The position numbers and the translations under genes are program-made. Shown here piece after piece: positions 8,211 to 17,060 of a stretch of 64,000 nucleotides of DNA (position 1 is its first letter; each line of letters begins with the position of its first letter). The notes beneath the pieces were generated by a model. The model worked only from the letters and a program-made list of their open reading frames with translations, ran no database searches and was not told the DNA's origin. Source of the DNA: an uncultured Glaciecola sp. (GTDB lineage Bacteria; Pseudomonadota; Gammaproteobacteria; Enterobacterales; Alteromonadaceae); the NCBI GenBank assembly GCA_947496235.1, contig CANMCE010000003.1:62001-126000 (forward strand), given 5' to 3'.

Positions 8211-10091
8211 ATGAAATTTAGACAGGACATTAATGGACTACGTGCTATATCAGTGATGATAGTGGTATTTTTTCATTTCAATGCTAACTGGCTACCTGGC
8301 GGGTTCGTAGGGGTTGACATATTTTTTGTTCTTTCAGGATTTCTGATGACTAAAATTATCTTCGATAAACTTGAAGATAATAGATTTAGTATTCTTCAAT
8401 TCTATAAAGCTAGAGCAAAGCGTATTATCCCTGCGCTAACCGTGATGCTAACCGTGGTAACAATTTATTGTTGGTTTAACTTATTTGATGTTGAATTTGA
8501 AGCCTATTTACGTCACTTATTTTCTTCTTTATTGTTTTACTCCAATATCATTTATTGGCAAGAAGCTGGATATTTCTCAGCAAATGCCCATGAAAATTGG
8601 CTTCTACATACTTGGTCTCTTTCAGTAGAATGGCAGTTTTATATTATCTATCCGGTAGTGATAAGTGCCCTACTTTTATTGCTCAGCAAGAAAATAGTAA
8701 AGGCATTGATTGTGTTTGCAACTGTCGCCAGTTTTGGTTTAGGCGTTTATGCGACAGATATCTGGCCCGACCCAGCTTATTTTTCATTACCCACTCGTGC
8801 TTGGCAAATGTTGACTGGCGCCATTATTTTCTTATTTCCCATTCCCACTAAATATCAATCGAACTTTTTGGTTTACATTGGATTAGGTTGTATATGCTTT
8901 AGCGCCGTCTTTTTCTCATCTAGCATTGGATGGCCAGGCGTTTACGCCGCTTTACCTATTATTGGCGCTGCGCTGGTGATGATACCCAATAATTCAGGAA
9001 CCTTCGGTTTTTTCAATCTTTCCCCCATTGTTAAGTTGGGCAAATGGTCGTATTCAATTTATCTCTGGCATTGGCCAATCGTTGTATTCTTGAATAATCA
9101 ATCTTTCAGTATAGAGTGGTATCACAATTTTATAGGCATCTTAGTGTCTATTTTTCTTGGTTTCTTATCTTATCAGTTTGTTGAACAAAGTAAGTTTTTC
9201 ATCGGCAAGTTTACACTTTTTGCTGGTGCGCTCTTGTTCGCTAACTTCGCATATGCTTTTTCAATAGGTACAGATTCAGCCCGTACCATGTCAAGCAATC
9301 CTGGTAATCAATTAATTGCTCGCTACAATCAAGAGCGTTTAAAAGCAGAGCAAGAGTCGAGTAACCAGTCTTGTCGAGTCAGTGCCAATATGAACTCAGA
9401 CAATAGTTATGCGCTACCAGAAAGATGCATCAATTTAGAGTTTAAAAATGGCTTAATGGTGTGGGGAGACTCTCACGCAGAAGCCATTACTCAAGGGTTT
9501 GAAGAAGATGTGTTACGTGAAACGGGAGTGAACATAGTTATTTCTTCAGGCTGTAGACCAACGATTACCAATAAAGTGGGGACGTCTAGTCGCTTGCGCC
9601 GAGCTTGTGACGAAGCAAATAGTTTGGCGAAACAAGTCGTTGAGCAGACACAACCCGAGACTGTCATTATAGCAATGAAAGATAAGCATGAAGAAACCGA
9701 TTGGGACAACAATATTGCATTTTTAAAAGAAAACGGGGTTAAAAATATCATTATTATCGGCCCTACGCCTCAATGGTACCCCTCAGTTCCATTGGTGTAT
9801 GTTAGAGAGTCCTTTGGAAAAGAATATTTGTCTGATAACAAGCTAGACCCTTATGTAGTAGAAACAGATCAAATCATGAGTAATAAATTCACTCGCGTAG
9901 AAGATGTCAATTATGTTTCAATTATCAATGAATTATGTTTAGAAGATGAGTCGACACTTAAGTGTAAAGTTGACTTTGACGGCAGTTTGATTTCCTTTGA
10001 TTACGGTCATTTGAATAAAGACGCGGCTACCTACTTAAGCCATAAATTGCTATTAGACCTCTTTCAATATAAAAAAATAGAGAATCATTAA
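8211..10091 (+). CDS. Acyltransferase 3 with C-terminal SGNH domain (OafA-like)
   Basis: A 626-residue protein. Residues about 1-340 are a membrane acyltransferase-3 domain (FRQDINGLRAISVMIVVFFHF, GFVGVDIFFVLSGFLMT, TWSLSVEWQFYI, YSIYLWHWP). Residues about 400-626 form a periplasmic SGNH domain with WGDSHAEA (GDSH, block I) and the C-terminal catalytic pair near DYGHLNKDA. In OafA-type enzymes the membrane part brings acyl groups across and the SGNH part transfers them to the O-antigen or EPS. It starts 44 bases after the GT2-like gene, same strand. Acceptor unknown. Confidence 0.9.
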   Translation: MKFRQDINGLRAISVMIVVFFHFNANWLPGGFVGVDIFFVLSGFLMTKIIFDKLEDNRFSILQFYKARAKRIIPALTVMLTVVTIYCWFNLFDVEFEAYLRHLFSSLLFYSNIIYWQEAGYFSANAHENWLLHTWSLSVEWQFYIIYPVVISALLLLLSKKIVKALIVFATVASFGLGVYATDIWPDPAYFSLPTRAWQMLTGAIIFLFPIPTKYQSNFLVYIGLGCICFSAVFFSSSIGWPGVYAALPIIGAALVMIPNNSGTFGFFNLSPIVKLGKWSYSIYLWHWPIVVFLNNQSFSIEWYHNFIGILVSIFLGFLSYQFVEQSKFFIGKFTLFAGALLFANFAYAFSIGTDSARTMSSNPGNQLIARYNQERLKAEQESSNQSCRVSANMNSDNSYALPERCINLEFKNGLMVWGDSHAEAITQGFEEDVLRETGVNIVISSGCRPTITNKVGTSSRLRRACDEANSLAKQVVEQTQPETVIIAMKDKHEETDWDNNIAFLKENGVKNIIIIGPTPQWYPSVPLVYVRESFGKEYLSDNKLDPYVVETDQIMSNKFTRVEDVNYVSIINELCLEDESTLKCKVDFDGSLISFDYGHLNKDAATYLSHKLLLDLFQYKKIENH

Positions 10092-10162
10092 CGCCACCGG
10101 CCATTACAGCGATTCAAAAGGATTATTCTCATGCTCACTACACTAACTGACGAACTACGGTC

Positions 10163-11173
10163 ATGAGAAACCTAGGCTTAGATTTATCCCGTGGGCTGCT
10201 TATGATTTACATTGTCGTAATCATCCATGGTGTATTCTGGCTAGGCTTAATGCCAGCGCCTTTTTCTGGATTTTTATTACTTGAAATGCCTTTGATTTTT
10301 TTAATCTCTGGGTACACTTTCGGGCTAACTTCTGGGACCAACTCAAGATTTTCTTACTTAAATTTTGCCGTATCTAGACTAACTCGAATACTAGTCCCTT
10401 ATTTCGGCCTTGCGATAGCCACAATACTATTGCTTTTATTTAGTAGTACCTATGAACAAGGTGTGCTGCATACTGCGATAAAGTGGCTAAATCCAATCAA
10501 ATATGGAGCCGGCGCTACTGAGTCTACATTAAACTGGCACCTGTGGTTTATCCCTCAGTTTATCGTGGTTACTCTTTGCCTTCCGTTATTTAAATATACC
10601 CCGTTAAAAAAACTTCCTACATTTTTGTTACTTATAAGTTTTTTAATCGGGTTCACTATTTTTAGTGCTGTGCAGCTGAAACTCGCTGATCCTACATTTT
10701 ATTTATTTTGGGCTTGGTTAGGATTTGTAATTGCTGATAAATCTTATCCGCAAAAACAAACGCTTCTGATGGCAGCTGCGGTGTTTTTTCTGATTTTGAC
10801 CATTGGCATTATCCTGTTTGATGCCAACATTGATATGCAAGAGAACAAATTTCCGCCCAACATTACATTTTTAATTTTTAGCGCCATTTGGGTTTGTTTA
10901 GCTTTATTGTTACCTTATTTTGTCAGTAACCGCTTTATAGATAAGCTCTCCAATCAATTTTTGGTTAGTCTATTTATAAAGCATGGATACTCTATCTATT
11001 TGTGGCAAGGAATAGGTTATTACCTCGCCATCCAACTGCAAAATCAAATTGGATTAAATAATTATCTTGTCTGGATAATAGCGGTAGTGTTAACAACCTT
11101 GATGGGCGTTTTGGCTAGTCCTTTAGAACAGGTTCGAATTCATACACAAAAATCTACACCATCACAAAAATAA
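10163..11173 (+). CDS. Membrane acyltransferase 3 family protein
   Basis: A 336-residue integral membrane protein with about ten hydrophobic segments. It opens with LGLDLSRGLLMIYIVVIIHGVFW, a divergent acyltransferase-3 signature with the histidine retained, and has WHLWFIPQF and GYSIYLWQGIGYY later. It lacks an SGNH domain. It is the third membrane acyltransferase of the cluster and ends the long plus-strand run; the next gene converges on it with 21 bases between stops and no obvious terminator hairpin. The role is probably acetylation of EPS; the target is unknown. Confidence 0.8.
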   Translation: MRNLGLDLSRGLLMIYIVVIIHGVFWLGLMPAPFSGFLLLEMPLIFLISGYTFGLTSGTNSRFSYLNFAVSRLTRILVPYFGLAIATILLLLFSSTYEQGVLHTAIKWLNPIKYGAGATESTLNWHLWFIPQFIVVTLCLPLFKYTPLKKLPTFLLLISFLIGFTIFSAVQLKLADPTFYLFWAWLGFVIADKSYPQKQTLLMAAAVFFLILTIGIILFDANIDMQENKFPPNITFLIFSAIWVCLALLLPYFVSNRFIDKLSNQFLVSLFIKHGYSIYLWQGIGYYLAIQLQNQIGLNNYLVWIIAVVLTTLMGVLASPLEQVRIHTQKSTPSQK

Positions 11174-11194
11174 CGCTACTTTTGGAAAGAATTC

Positions 11195-12733
11195 CTAATG
11201 ACTTGCGTTATGCTGTTCCATGATTTCTTTTCCCGTAATTGGGCTAGCCAGATGCACAAATGCTAAATTTTCTGTTTCAAACAACACCTTATAAGGTGGT
11301 AAATCATCAATATTCTGCTTTTCCTTCACAATATAATCAAACGAAGGATTCAGTCCCCTTCTAATGTTAATGCGAGCGCTCGTACAATTTGTTGTCAGAG
11401 CTAATGAATATGCATTGCCGGTATAAATATCTACCGGTTGTTCAGCGCAAAAATCAGACAAATAATCAAATACCTGAACTAATTCATTACGATAATCCGT
11501 GTGTGAATAAGGATCCTTTTCCAGTTTAACGATATAAAGAGAAAGCGAGACTATTTGTAAAATAAATAAACTAGGAATAAGCAGTCGTTTAATAGAAGCA
11601 TTGGATAATTGTAAAAATCCGATAAAAAGTAACAAACCAATAAATGTCGTAATATTAAACCAATATCTTTCAGCTCCACCTATTGTCATGGGTAAGATTA
11701 ATAAAACAATTGGCGCTATCATAATTAAAAAGCTAAGGGTTAACAGCCTCGGACCTCGCAGGGATAGGAGTAAAATTAATACGCATAATCCTATGGCAAC
11801 AAAATTCCCAAAAGTAGTCTGTTTAAGATCCAATATACGAATCAAGGGTAACGTATGATTGGGAATATGATAGATAGCATGCCAAAGAAAGTTCTCTTTA
11901 ACCGACTGTAAAATCTGCGGTACTGTTTTCGTTGGACTCTCAGGATCTTCAATTACTTCTTTGGTAATCATTTGAATTTGGTTTACACCATCAAATCCCA
12001 AACCAGTACGATCAATTTGCGCATTCCTCAAATTCCAAATTGCGAAAGGAATGATGAAAATCAGCATAAAAACGAAATATCTTGAAGTAGCTTTTTTAAC
12101 ATCAAGTTTTCGGTAAAAAATAAGCACCAAGGGAACTGCGGCTATGCCGATCATCATGCCTTTAATTAGCATTCCAAAACCAGCAAACGCTCCTGCGAAT
12201 ATCGCCCTTCGATACGTTAAGTTGTCTTTACTAAAAAGTTGGCTCAATAAAATCAGGGAAATTAAAAGCCAGCAGATAATAGGAACTTCAGCCATACTAA
12301 TGCGGCTAAAATGCCAATAAAAAGGATTAAGTGCGAAAAAGATGGCAGCAATATTAGCCTTGGTTCGATTCAAATTAAATTCAATCAGAAGTTTGCGTAC
12401 GGCAAAAATGCCGACAATTCCAATCAAAATCATCGTATATTTAACCAAATAGAAATTTAACGTATCGCCGCTTAAATAAACTGCCGGTGATAATATTATG
12501 GGCATACCTGGCGGCCAGAGCATATGTGGCAAATATTCATTTTCATCAAATGAAAAGCTGTAATACCCTTGATGAAGCATATTATATGAAAGTGTTAAAT
12601 ATCCTTCCGAATCGTGACTATTAAAATCGGTAAAGTCCAATCTTGCATTTGGGAAAAACAAATAGAAACAAGCGACTAAACAAAGTAATTTAAAAGAAAT
12701 TGATGACCATTCTTTACGCGTTAATCTATTCAT
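11195..12733 (-). CDS. GT-C (ArnT/PMT-like) membrane glycosyltransferase
   Basis: A 512-residue membrane protein with around ten to twelve helices. After the first helix a loop carries DSEGYLTLSYNML and LPHMLWPPGMPI, the layout of family 39/83-type GT-C transferases that use polyprenyl-phosphate sugars (the DxE-like acidic pair in the first periplasmic loop). The C-terminal about 120 residues are soluble and probably periplasmic. It is the downstream gene of a two-gene minus-strand unit with the GT4 enzyme at 12769. It is a second candidate user of the lipid-linked sugar made by the HAD-UbiA protein. Substrate not predictable. Confidence 0.75.
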   Translation of the reverse strand: MNRLTRKEWSSISFKLLCLVACFYLFFPNARLDFTDFNSHDSEGYLTLSYNMLHQGYYSFSFDENEYLPHMLWPPGMPIILSPAVYLSGDTLNFYLVKYTMILIGIVGIFAVRKLLIEFNLNRTKANIAAIFFALNPFYWHFSRISMAEVPIICWLLISLILLSQLFSKDNLTYRRAIFAGAFAGFGMLIKGMMIGIAAVPLVLIFYRKLDVKKATSRYFVFMLIFIIPFAIWNLRNAQIDRTGLGFDGVNQIQMITKEVIEDPESPTKTVPQILQSVKENFLWHAIYHIPNHTLPLIRILDLKQTTFGNFVAIGLCVLILLLSLRGPRLLTLSFLIMIAPIVLLILPMTIGGAERYWFNITTFIGLLLFIGFLQLSNASIKRLLIPSLFILQIVSLSLYIVKLEKDPYSHTDYRNELVQVFDYLSDFCAEQPVDIYTGNAYSLALTTNCTSARINIRRGLNPSFDYIVKEKQNIDDLPPYKVLFETENLAFVHLASPITGKEIMEQHNASH

Positions 12734-12757
12734 TTTGCTAGTTTGCCATAGTGGTAA

Positions 12758-12772
12758 TTAGAGCCTGTTTAT
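12758..12772. repeat. Partial copy of dispersed GCCTGTTTAT repeat (copy A)
   Basis: TTAGAGCCTGTTTAT matches the arm of the repeat described at 15851, 42031, 42723 and 45969. No second arm is visible. Its right end contributes the TAA stop codon (complement at 12769-12771) of the minus-strand glycosyltransferase. Confidence 0.45.
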
Positions 12773-13860
12773 ATACGCTCATATAAATCTTCAAATTTCG
12801 ACAAAAATACGGTTAGTCCAAAGTTATCTGATACACGTTTTTTTGCATTTTCTGCAAGTTTTTGTCTTAAGCCTTCATCCAAAATCAAGCGCTTTACTTG
12901 AGTAGCCAAGGCCTGAGGGGCATGAGGCGCGACCATTAAACCACTTAACTCTTGTTCAAGGGCTTCAGGTATTCCATTAACGTTTGTACTAACAATGGCT
13001 TTTTGCATTGCCATAGCCTCAAGGATTGCAATAGGAAAAGCTTCTTCATGGGATGCGCAAACTACAATATCCAGTGCATTTAATTCATTTAACACATCGG
13101 GTACCTGGCCATGAAAGACAAATTTCTCAGACAATCCAAGTGCTTTTACTTTGGCTTCCAATAAAGGCTGTCGAGGTTGTTCTAAGATATCTCCGCCGAT
13201 CACATGAAAAATTAAATTGTCATGCTCAGGCATCAGTATGCTTGCCATGTTAATAAAATCTAGATGGCCTTTTCTTTCTTGTAAATTTGCAATAATACCA
13301 ATGTGAATGTCTGGGGAACTAGGCTTTGCTTTAGGTTGGTATTTTTCAGTATCCACGCCGTTATGAATGGTATGCAAATCAGGATTGGCTAATACGCGTT
13401 TTAGCTTCCCTCCCACATCATCGGATAAATCTTGACTACAAAAAACAAAAGCTGTGGGCGTCGGAAGCCGATTAAATAACCATGCAAGCTGAGACTCAGA
13501 AAAAGGGAAGTGAAAGTGACAGAGTACTTTAACGCCTGAAAGCTTAGCCGCTATTAGAATAGCTCTTGTGCAATAAGGATCAGCTGTATGCAGAATTTGA
13601 ATATTTTGTTTTGTTAAAAACTTTCTCCATATAAGCACTTGTGAAAGTGTCGCGAATGGGTGCTTCGCAGACGGCTGCTGCATTGGGAGAATCTGATAAT
13701 CAATTCCTTTAGATTTGGCCCATTGGGTTAAGTCGCCCTCTGTAGGACAGAATAGAAATGGCGTAAAGCGCTTTGGATCCAACCCATCCATTAACATTTG
13801 AGATACTCGCTCAGCACCGCCTATTTTAGCCACACTGTGCACAAACCCAATTTTTTTCAC
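12769..13860 (-). CDS. GT4 glycosyltransferase
   Basis: A 363-residue GT-B enzyme. The N-terminus has KIGGAERVSQML, a family-4 acceptor-side motif; the C-terminal half has HIGIIANLQERKGH and an EX7E motif (EEAFPIAILEAMAM). It should add one sugar on the cytoplasmic side of the membrane during EPS repeat assembly. The start is GTG at 13860, backed by an AAAGGAA ribosome site about 9 bases upstream. It leads a minus-strand pair with the GT-C gene at 11195 and is divergent from the XrtA-type transferase at 14061. Confidence 0.88.
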   Translation of the reverse strand: MKKIGFVHSVAKIGGAERVSQMLMDGLDPKRFTPFLFCPTEGDLTQWAKSKGIDYQILPMQQPSAKHPFATLSQVLIWRKFLTKQNIQILHTADPYCTRAILIAAKLSGVKVLCHFHFPFSESQLAWLFNRLPTPTAFVFCSQDLSDDVGGKLKRVLANPDLHTIHNGVDTEKYQPKAKPSSPDIHIGIIANLQERKGHLDFINMASILMPEHDNLIFHVIGGDILEQPRQPLLEAKVKALGLSEKFVFHGQVPDVLNELNALDIVVCASHEEAFPIAILEAMAMQKAIVSTNVNGIPEALEQELSGLMVAPHAPQALATQVKRLILDEGLRQKLAENAKKRVSDNFGLTVFLSKFEDLYERI

Positions 13861-13911
13861 TTACACAATTCCTTTCAATTAGAATGGCTACTTGCCCATT
13901 CGTTCCATCAT

Positions 13912-13932
13912 AAACTAATTAAGCATTAGTTT
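13912..13932. promoter_or_regulatory. Inverted repeat in divergent promoter region
   Basis: AAACTAAT and ATTAGTTT form a perfect 8-base inverted repeat with a 5-base centre, in the 200-base gap between two divergent glycosyltransferase genes. The position suits an operator acting on one or both promoters. I do not recognise the regulator, and AT-rich DNA gives such repeats by chance fairly often. Confidence 0.35.
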
Positions 13933-14060
13933 GTATATCTCATCATAGATTGAAAACTTTAGATTAATCTTGTTGAAACAAGGACTTTTCTCATTTTTTT
14001 TTAATGTTAAACTGACGTTTAAGAAGCTATGGTGATTGGAAGTTGCACAATTAGCATAGG

Positions 14061-15266
14061 ATGTTCGGTCATTTATGGAAAAATACATTGAAATCAGTCG
14101 TAATTCTATCCCATAGGGTCCCCTTCCCCCCCAACAAGGGTGAGAAATTAAGAACCTTCCATCAAATAGAATATCTCCATAAACATGGGTATAAGGTTAG
14201 CGTTTGTTGCCCTGTTTTTAATCGTGAAGACGAGCAATATGCGATTGATCTCGCCGAGCATTTTAAGATCGAGGTATCTACCTTAGCTCTAGGTAATCAA
14301 TACGTACGATTTATAAAAGCCATTCTCACTGGCCGCTCTATGAGCGAAGCCAATTTTTATTCTGCTGAATTAGAAACCTTATTCTTACAAAAAGCCGAGT
14401 CCGCTGATGCCGTATTACTGACAGCCTCATCATTGACCCGATATGCCCGAAAATTAGTCAGTACCAAAACACAGGTGTTAATTGATTTTATGGATGTAGA
14501 CTCCGATAAATGGGCGCAGTATGTTGCTAGTGCTAAGCTACCAATGAAATACATTTATGCGCGAGAGAATAAACTTATTCGAAAGCTTGAATTGGAAGCC
14601 GTGGCCAATTTTGACCATCTGTTTTTAATTGCTGAGGCTGAGGTTAACCTGTTTGAAAAAACCGTTTCGAAAACCTCAAAGCTAAAAGTTTTAGGCAACG
14701 GTATTGATTTTGGTTTGTATTTCCCAGTGCATCGTGAACCAAAGAAAAGTCAAGAAATACTATTTACCGGTGTTATGGACTATAAACCTAACATTGATGC
14801 GGTAAAATGGTTCGTTAGTAACTGCTGGAAGCAAATCAAAGAGGCTAAACCCAATTGTAAATTTATTATTGGTGGAATGAATCCAACCTCAGACATATTG
14901 GCATTAAAAAATATTGACGGTGTTGAAGTCACTGGATTTGTCGACGACATTAAACCTTATTTTGATAGTGCAGACCTTTTTGTTGCTCCTTTTCAAATTG
15001 CGCGAGGTGTGCAAAATAAAGTATTGCAAGCTATGGCATGCGCTCTGCCGGTAGTTTCAACTAGTTTAGGTGCCGAAGGCATCAATTGTATTAAGGGTGA
15101 AAATATACTCATCTCTGATCAAGCTTCTGATTTTACAGCATCTTGTTTAACGCTACTTACAGATGAAAATGCAAAAAAAGCTATTGGTGAGGCTGCTCAT
15201 CAGCTTATAGTAAATCATTACTCCTGGGATGCTGTTTTGCTCCCGCTTAAAGAGTCTATAGGTTAA
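14061..15266 (+). CDS. GT4 glycosyltransferase, XrtA/PEP-CTERM system (TIGR03087-like)
   Basis: A 401-residue GT-B enzyme that opens with VILSHRVPFPPNKGEKLRTF, which closely matches the start of the TIGR03087 transferases tied to exosortase A loci. The donor domain has ILFTGVMDYKPNIDAVKWF and RGVQNKVLQAMACALPVVS; the first glutamate of the usual EX7E motif is absent, as I recall for this subfamily. It should work in EPS repeat assembly. Its start is uncertain: ATG 14061 has only a weak ribosome site, and a TTG at 14088 would still keep the conserved N-terminus. The acyltransferase follows after 3 bases. Confidence 0.88.
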   Translation: MFGHLWKNTLKSVVILSHRVPFPPNKGEKLRTFHQIEYLHKHGYKVSVCCPVFNREDEQYAIDLAEHFKIEVSTLALGNQYVRFIKAILTGRSMSEANFYSAELETLFLQKAESADAVLLTASSLTRYARKLVSTKTQVLIDFMDVDSDKWAQYVASAKLPMKYIYARENKLIRKLELEAVANFDHLFLIAEAEVNLFEKTVSKTSKLKVLGNGIDFGLYFPVHREPKKSQEILFTGVMDYKPNIDAVKWFVSNCWKQIKEAKPNCKFIIGGMNPTSDILALKNIDGVEVTGFVDDIKPYFDSADLFVAPFQIARGVQNKVLQAMACALPVVSTSLGAEGINCIKGENILISDQASDFTASCLTLLTDENAKKAIGEAAHQLIVNHYSWDAVLLPLKESIG

Positions 15267-15269
15267 CAT

Positions 15270-15854
15270 ATGCGTTCAGCGGTCAAACGAATATTACATC
15301 TGGTCTTTTTGTTGTTGGTCTTACCGTTGGCTTTGCTCTTTTTTGTACTAAGGGTTGTTACCAATCCAGATACGCTTGTCACTGCATTTTCTCAATTTTT
15401 AAGCCTGTTTCCGGGCAAATTAGGGAGTTACTTTCGAACCGCATTTTACCGCCTAGTATTTACTAACTGCTCTCAAGACGCAGTGATTGGCTTTGGCACT
15501 CTTTTTTCTCATAAAGATACTAGCATCAATAGCGGAGCCTACATTGGTCCTCAGTCAAATATCGGGATGTGTGAAATAGGCGAAAATTGCCTATTAGGCA
15601 GTGGCGTGCATGTATTAAGCGGGAAAAATCAGCATAATTTTAATGATCCGAATACGCCGATTAAAGACCAAGGTGGTCATTATGAAAAAATCACCATTGG
15701 CAACAATACCTGGGTCGGAAATTGTGCGATCATTATGGCAAACGTCGGGGCAAATTGTGTTATTGCTGCCGGTGCAGTGGTAGTTAATGAAGTGCCAGAA
15801 AATAGTATAGTAGCAGGCAATCCTGGAAAAGTGATTCGCAAAACTACTGATTAG
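15270..15854 (+). CDS. Left-handed beta-helix (hexapeptide) acyltransferase
   Basis: A 194-residue protein with one N-terminal hydrophobic helix (about residues 8-28), which probably anchors it to the inner membrane, then hexapeptide-repeat turns (GAYIGPQSNIGM, NNTWVGNCAIIM, GANCVIAAGAVVV) and the usual PENSIVAGNPGKVIRK end. Such trimers transfer acetyl from acetyl-CoA to sugars. This is the fourth acyltransferase candidate of the EPS locus. Its TAG stop sits in the left tip of an inverted repeat that also holds the stop of the converging gene. Confidence 0.87.
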   Translation: MRSAVKRILHLVFLLLVLPLALLFFVLRVVTNPDTLVTAFSQFLSLFPGKLGSYFRTAFYRLVFTNCSQDAVIGFGTLFSHKDTSINSGAYIGPQSNIGMCEIGENCLLGSGVHVLSGKNQHNFNDPNTPIKDQGGHYEKITIGNNTWVGNCAIIMANVGANCVIAAGAVVVNEVPENSIVAGNPGKVIRKTTD

Positions 15855-15906
15855 AGCCTGTTAAGTTTTGCTCGATGATTGCTGAACAAAGATAAACAGG
15901 TGCTAA
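15851..15906. repeat. Imperfect inverted repeat element (copy B), also possible bidirectional terminator
   Basis: The left arm begins TTAGAGCCTGTT (15851-15873) and the right arm is GAACAAAGATAAACAGG plus TGCTAA (15884-15906). By hand, 17 of 23 bases pair. Both convergent genes stop inside it: TAG at 15852-15854 for the acyltransferase and the complement of TAG at 15903-15905 for the GT4 gene. Related copies occur at 12758, 42031, 42723 and 45969. Confidence 0.65.
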
Positions 15907-17057
15907 TTTCCGAAGAATATTTGCTTAGCTTTTTGCGCGTGGACGTTCCATTCTAGTTCTTTTAGGACATGCTCTCTTCCCTTAGCGCCCATCTCTTGCA
16001 AACGATCCTTATTTTCAATAATAGGGATCATGCTATTCGCAAGTTTTTGCGCCTCAGTACAATCTAAAACCCAGCCTGTTTCGCCAATTAGCATAGTTTC
16101 TTTTGTCCCTCCAGAGTCACCTGCTATCACAGGTTTCCCGCAAGCTTGGGCTTCCAAAAGCACCATGCCAAAACCTTCAATATCGTTTTCAATTGTTCGA
16201 TTGGGTAAAATAAACAAGTCACATTGTTGGTAGCACTTGATCATCTCAAGATCGTTTAAGCCGGTTAAAAATTGCACATCGGATTCTAAAGAAAATTGGT
16301 CGACTAAACCTTCAAGATATTGCTTTTCTTCGCCATCACCAATTACTACATAGAGTACATTAGGGTGTTGTTGTTTTATCGAAGGAAGCGCCTTAATCAT
16401 AATGTCATGGCCTTTACGTTTTTGCAGTCTTCCAACGGTAATAATTACAAATCTGTCTTGCCATCCCTTGTCAGTTTTAAACGCTAAATCTTCAGCTACA
16501 GGTATAAAACGTTCTGCATCAACACCAGGGTGCAATACCTTGTTTTTTTGCGCTTCTGCAAAGCCTAATTGCTCAACCAATTCGGCTGAGTTGACGCTAT
16601 TACACACCAAATAATTCGCAGACTTGCATACCTGTTTGACCATCAAAGAATGCTCTTTACTCATGGCAACAGTTTTTATGTCTTCACCGTGCACATAACA
16701 GATGAAAGGCGTTTTCCAGATGAGTTTATGCAACCAAGCAGTAACACCTTCGTGTATTACCCGCCCACAATGAATTTCGTCAACTTTATATTGTTTGACG
16801 ACCTTGTGTAGAGCTTTAACTGCGTTCCAATAAAATTTAATGCCCGTTAAGCTTTTAAATCCCCATTCATAAGAACGTAAATTGGCCCTTACTATGGTCA
16901 ATTTGTAGTCTTTGTCGAATGCTTGAGTATCAACTTTGTCATCAGCCAAAATAATGACCTTGCAATCACCTAATCGTGAATACAACTCATCGAACCAACG
17001 ACCACTACCACCATGCATCGGGGGGAAATTTTCAGTCAAAACTAATACGGTTTTCAT
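15903..17057 (-). CDS. GT4 glycosyltransferase
   Basis: A 384-residue GT-B enzyme. The N-terminus TENFPPMHGGSGRWFDELY is typical of family 4, the middle has HPGVDAERFIP and TVGRLQKRKGHDIMI, and the EX7E motif is EGFGMVLLEAQACGKPVIAGDSGG. It is the last gene of a minus-strand unit that begins with the sugar transferase at 20845 and includes the deacetylase and exosortase; only 3 bases separate it from xrtA. It probably adds a sugar to the EPS repeat started by that transferase. Confidence 0.9.
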   Translation of the reverse strand: MKTVLVLTENFPPMHGGSGRWFDELYSRLGDCKVIILADDKVDTQAFDKDYKLTIVRANLRSYEWGFKSLTGIKFYWNAVKALHKVVKQYKVDEIHCGRVIHEGVTAWLHKLIWKTPFICYVHGEDIKTVAMSKEHSLMVKQVCKSANYLVCNSVNSAELVEQLGFAEAQKNKVLHPGVDAERFIPVAEDLAFKTDKGWQDRFVIITVGRLQKRKGHDIMIKALPSIKQQHPNVLYVVIGDGEEKQYLEGLVDQFSLESDVQFLTGLNDLEMIKCYQQCDLFILPNRTIENDIEGFGMVLLEAQACGKPVIAGDSGGTKETMLIGETGWVLDCTEAQKLANSMIPIIENKDRLQEMGAKGREHVLKELEWNVHAQKAKQIFFGN

Positions 17058-17060
17058 GCT

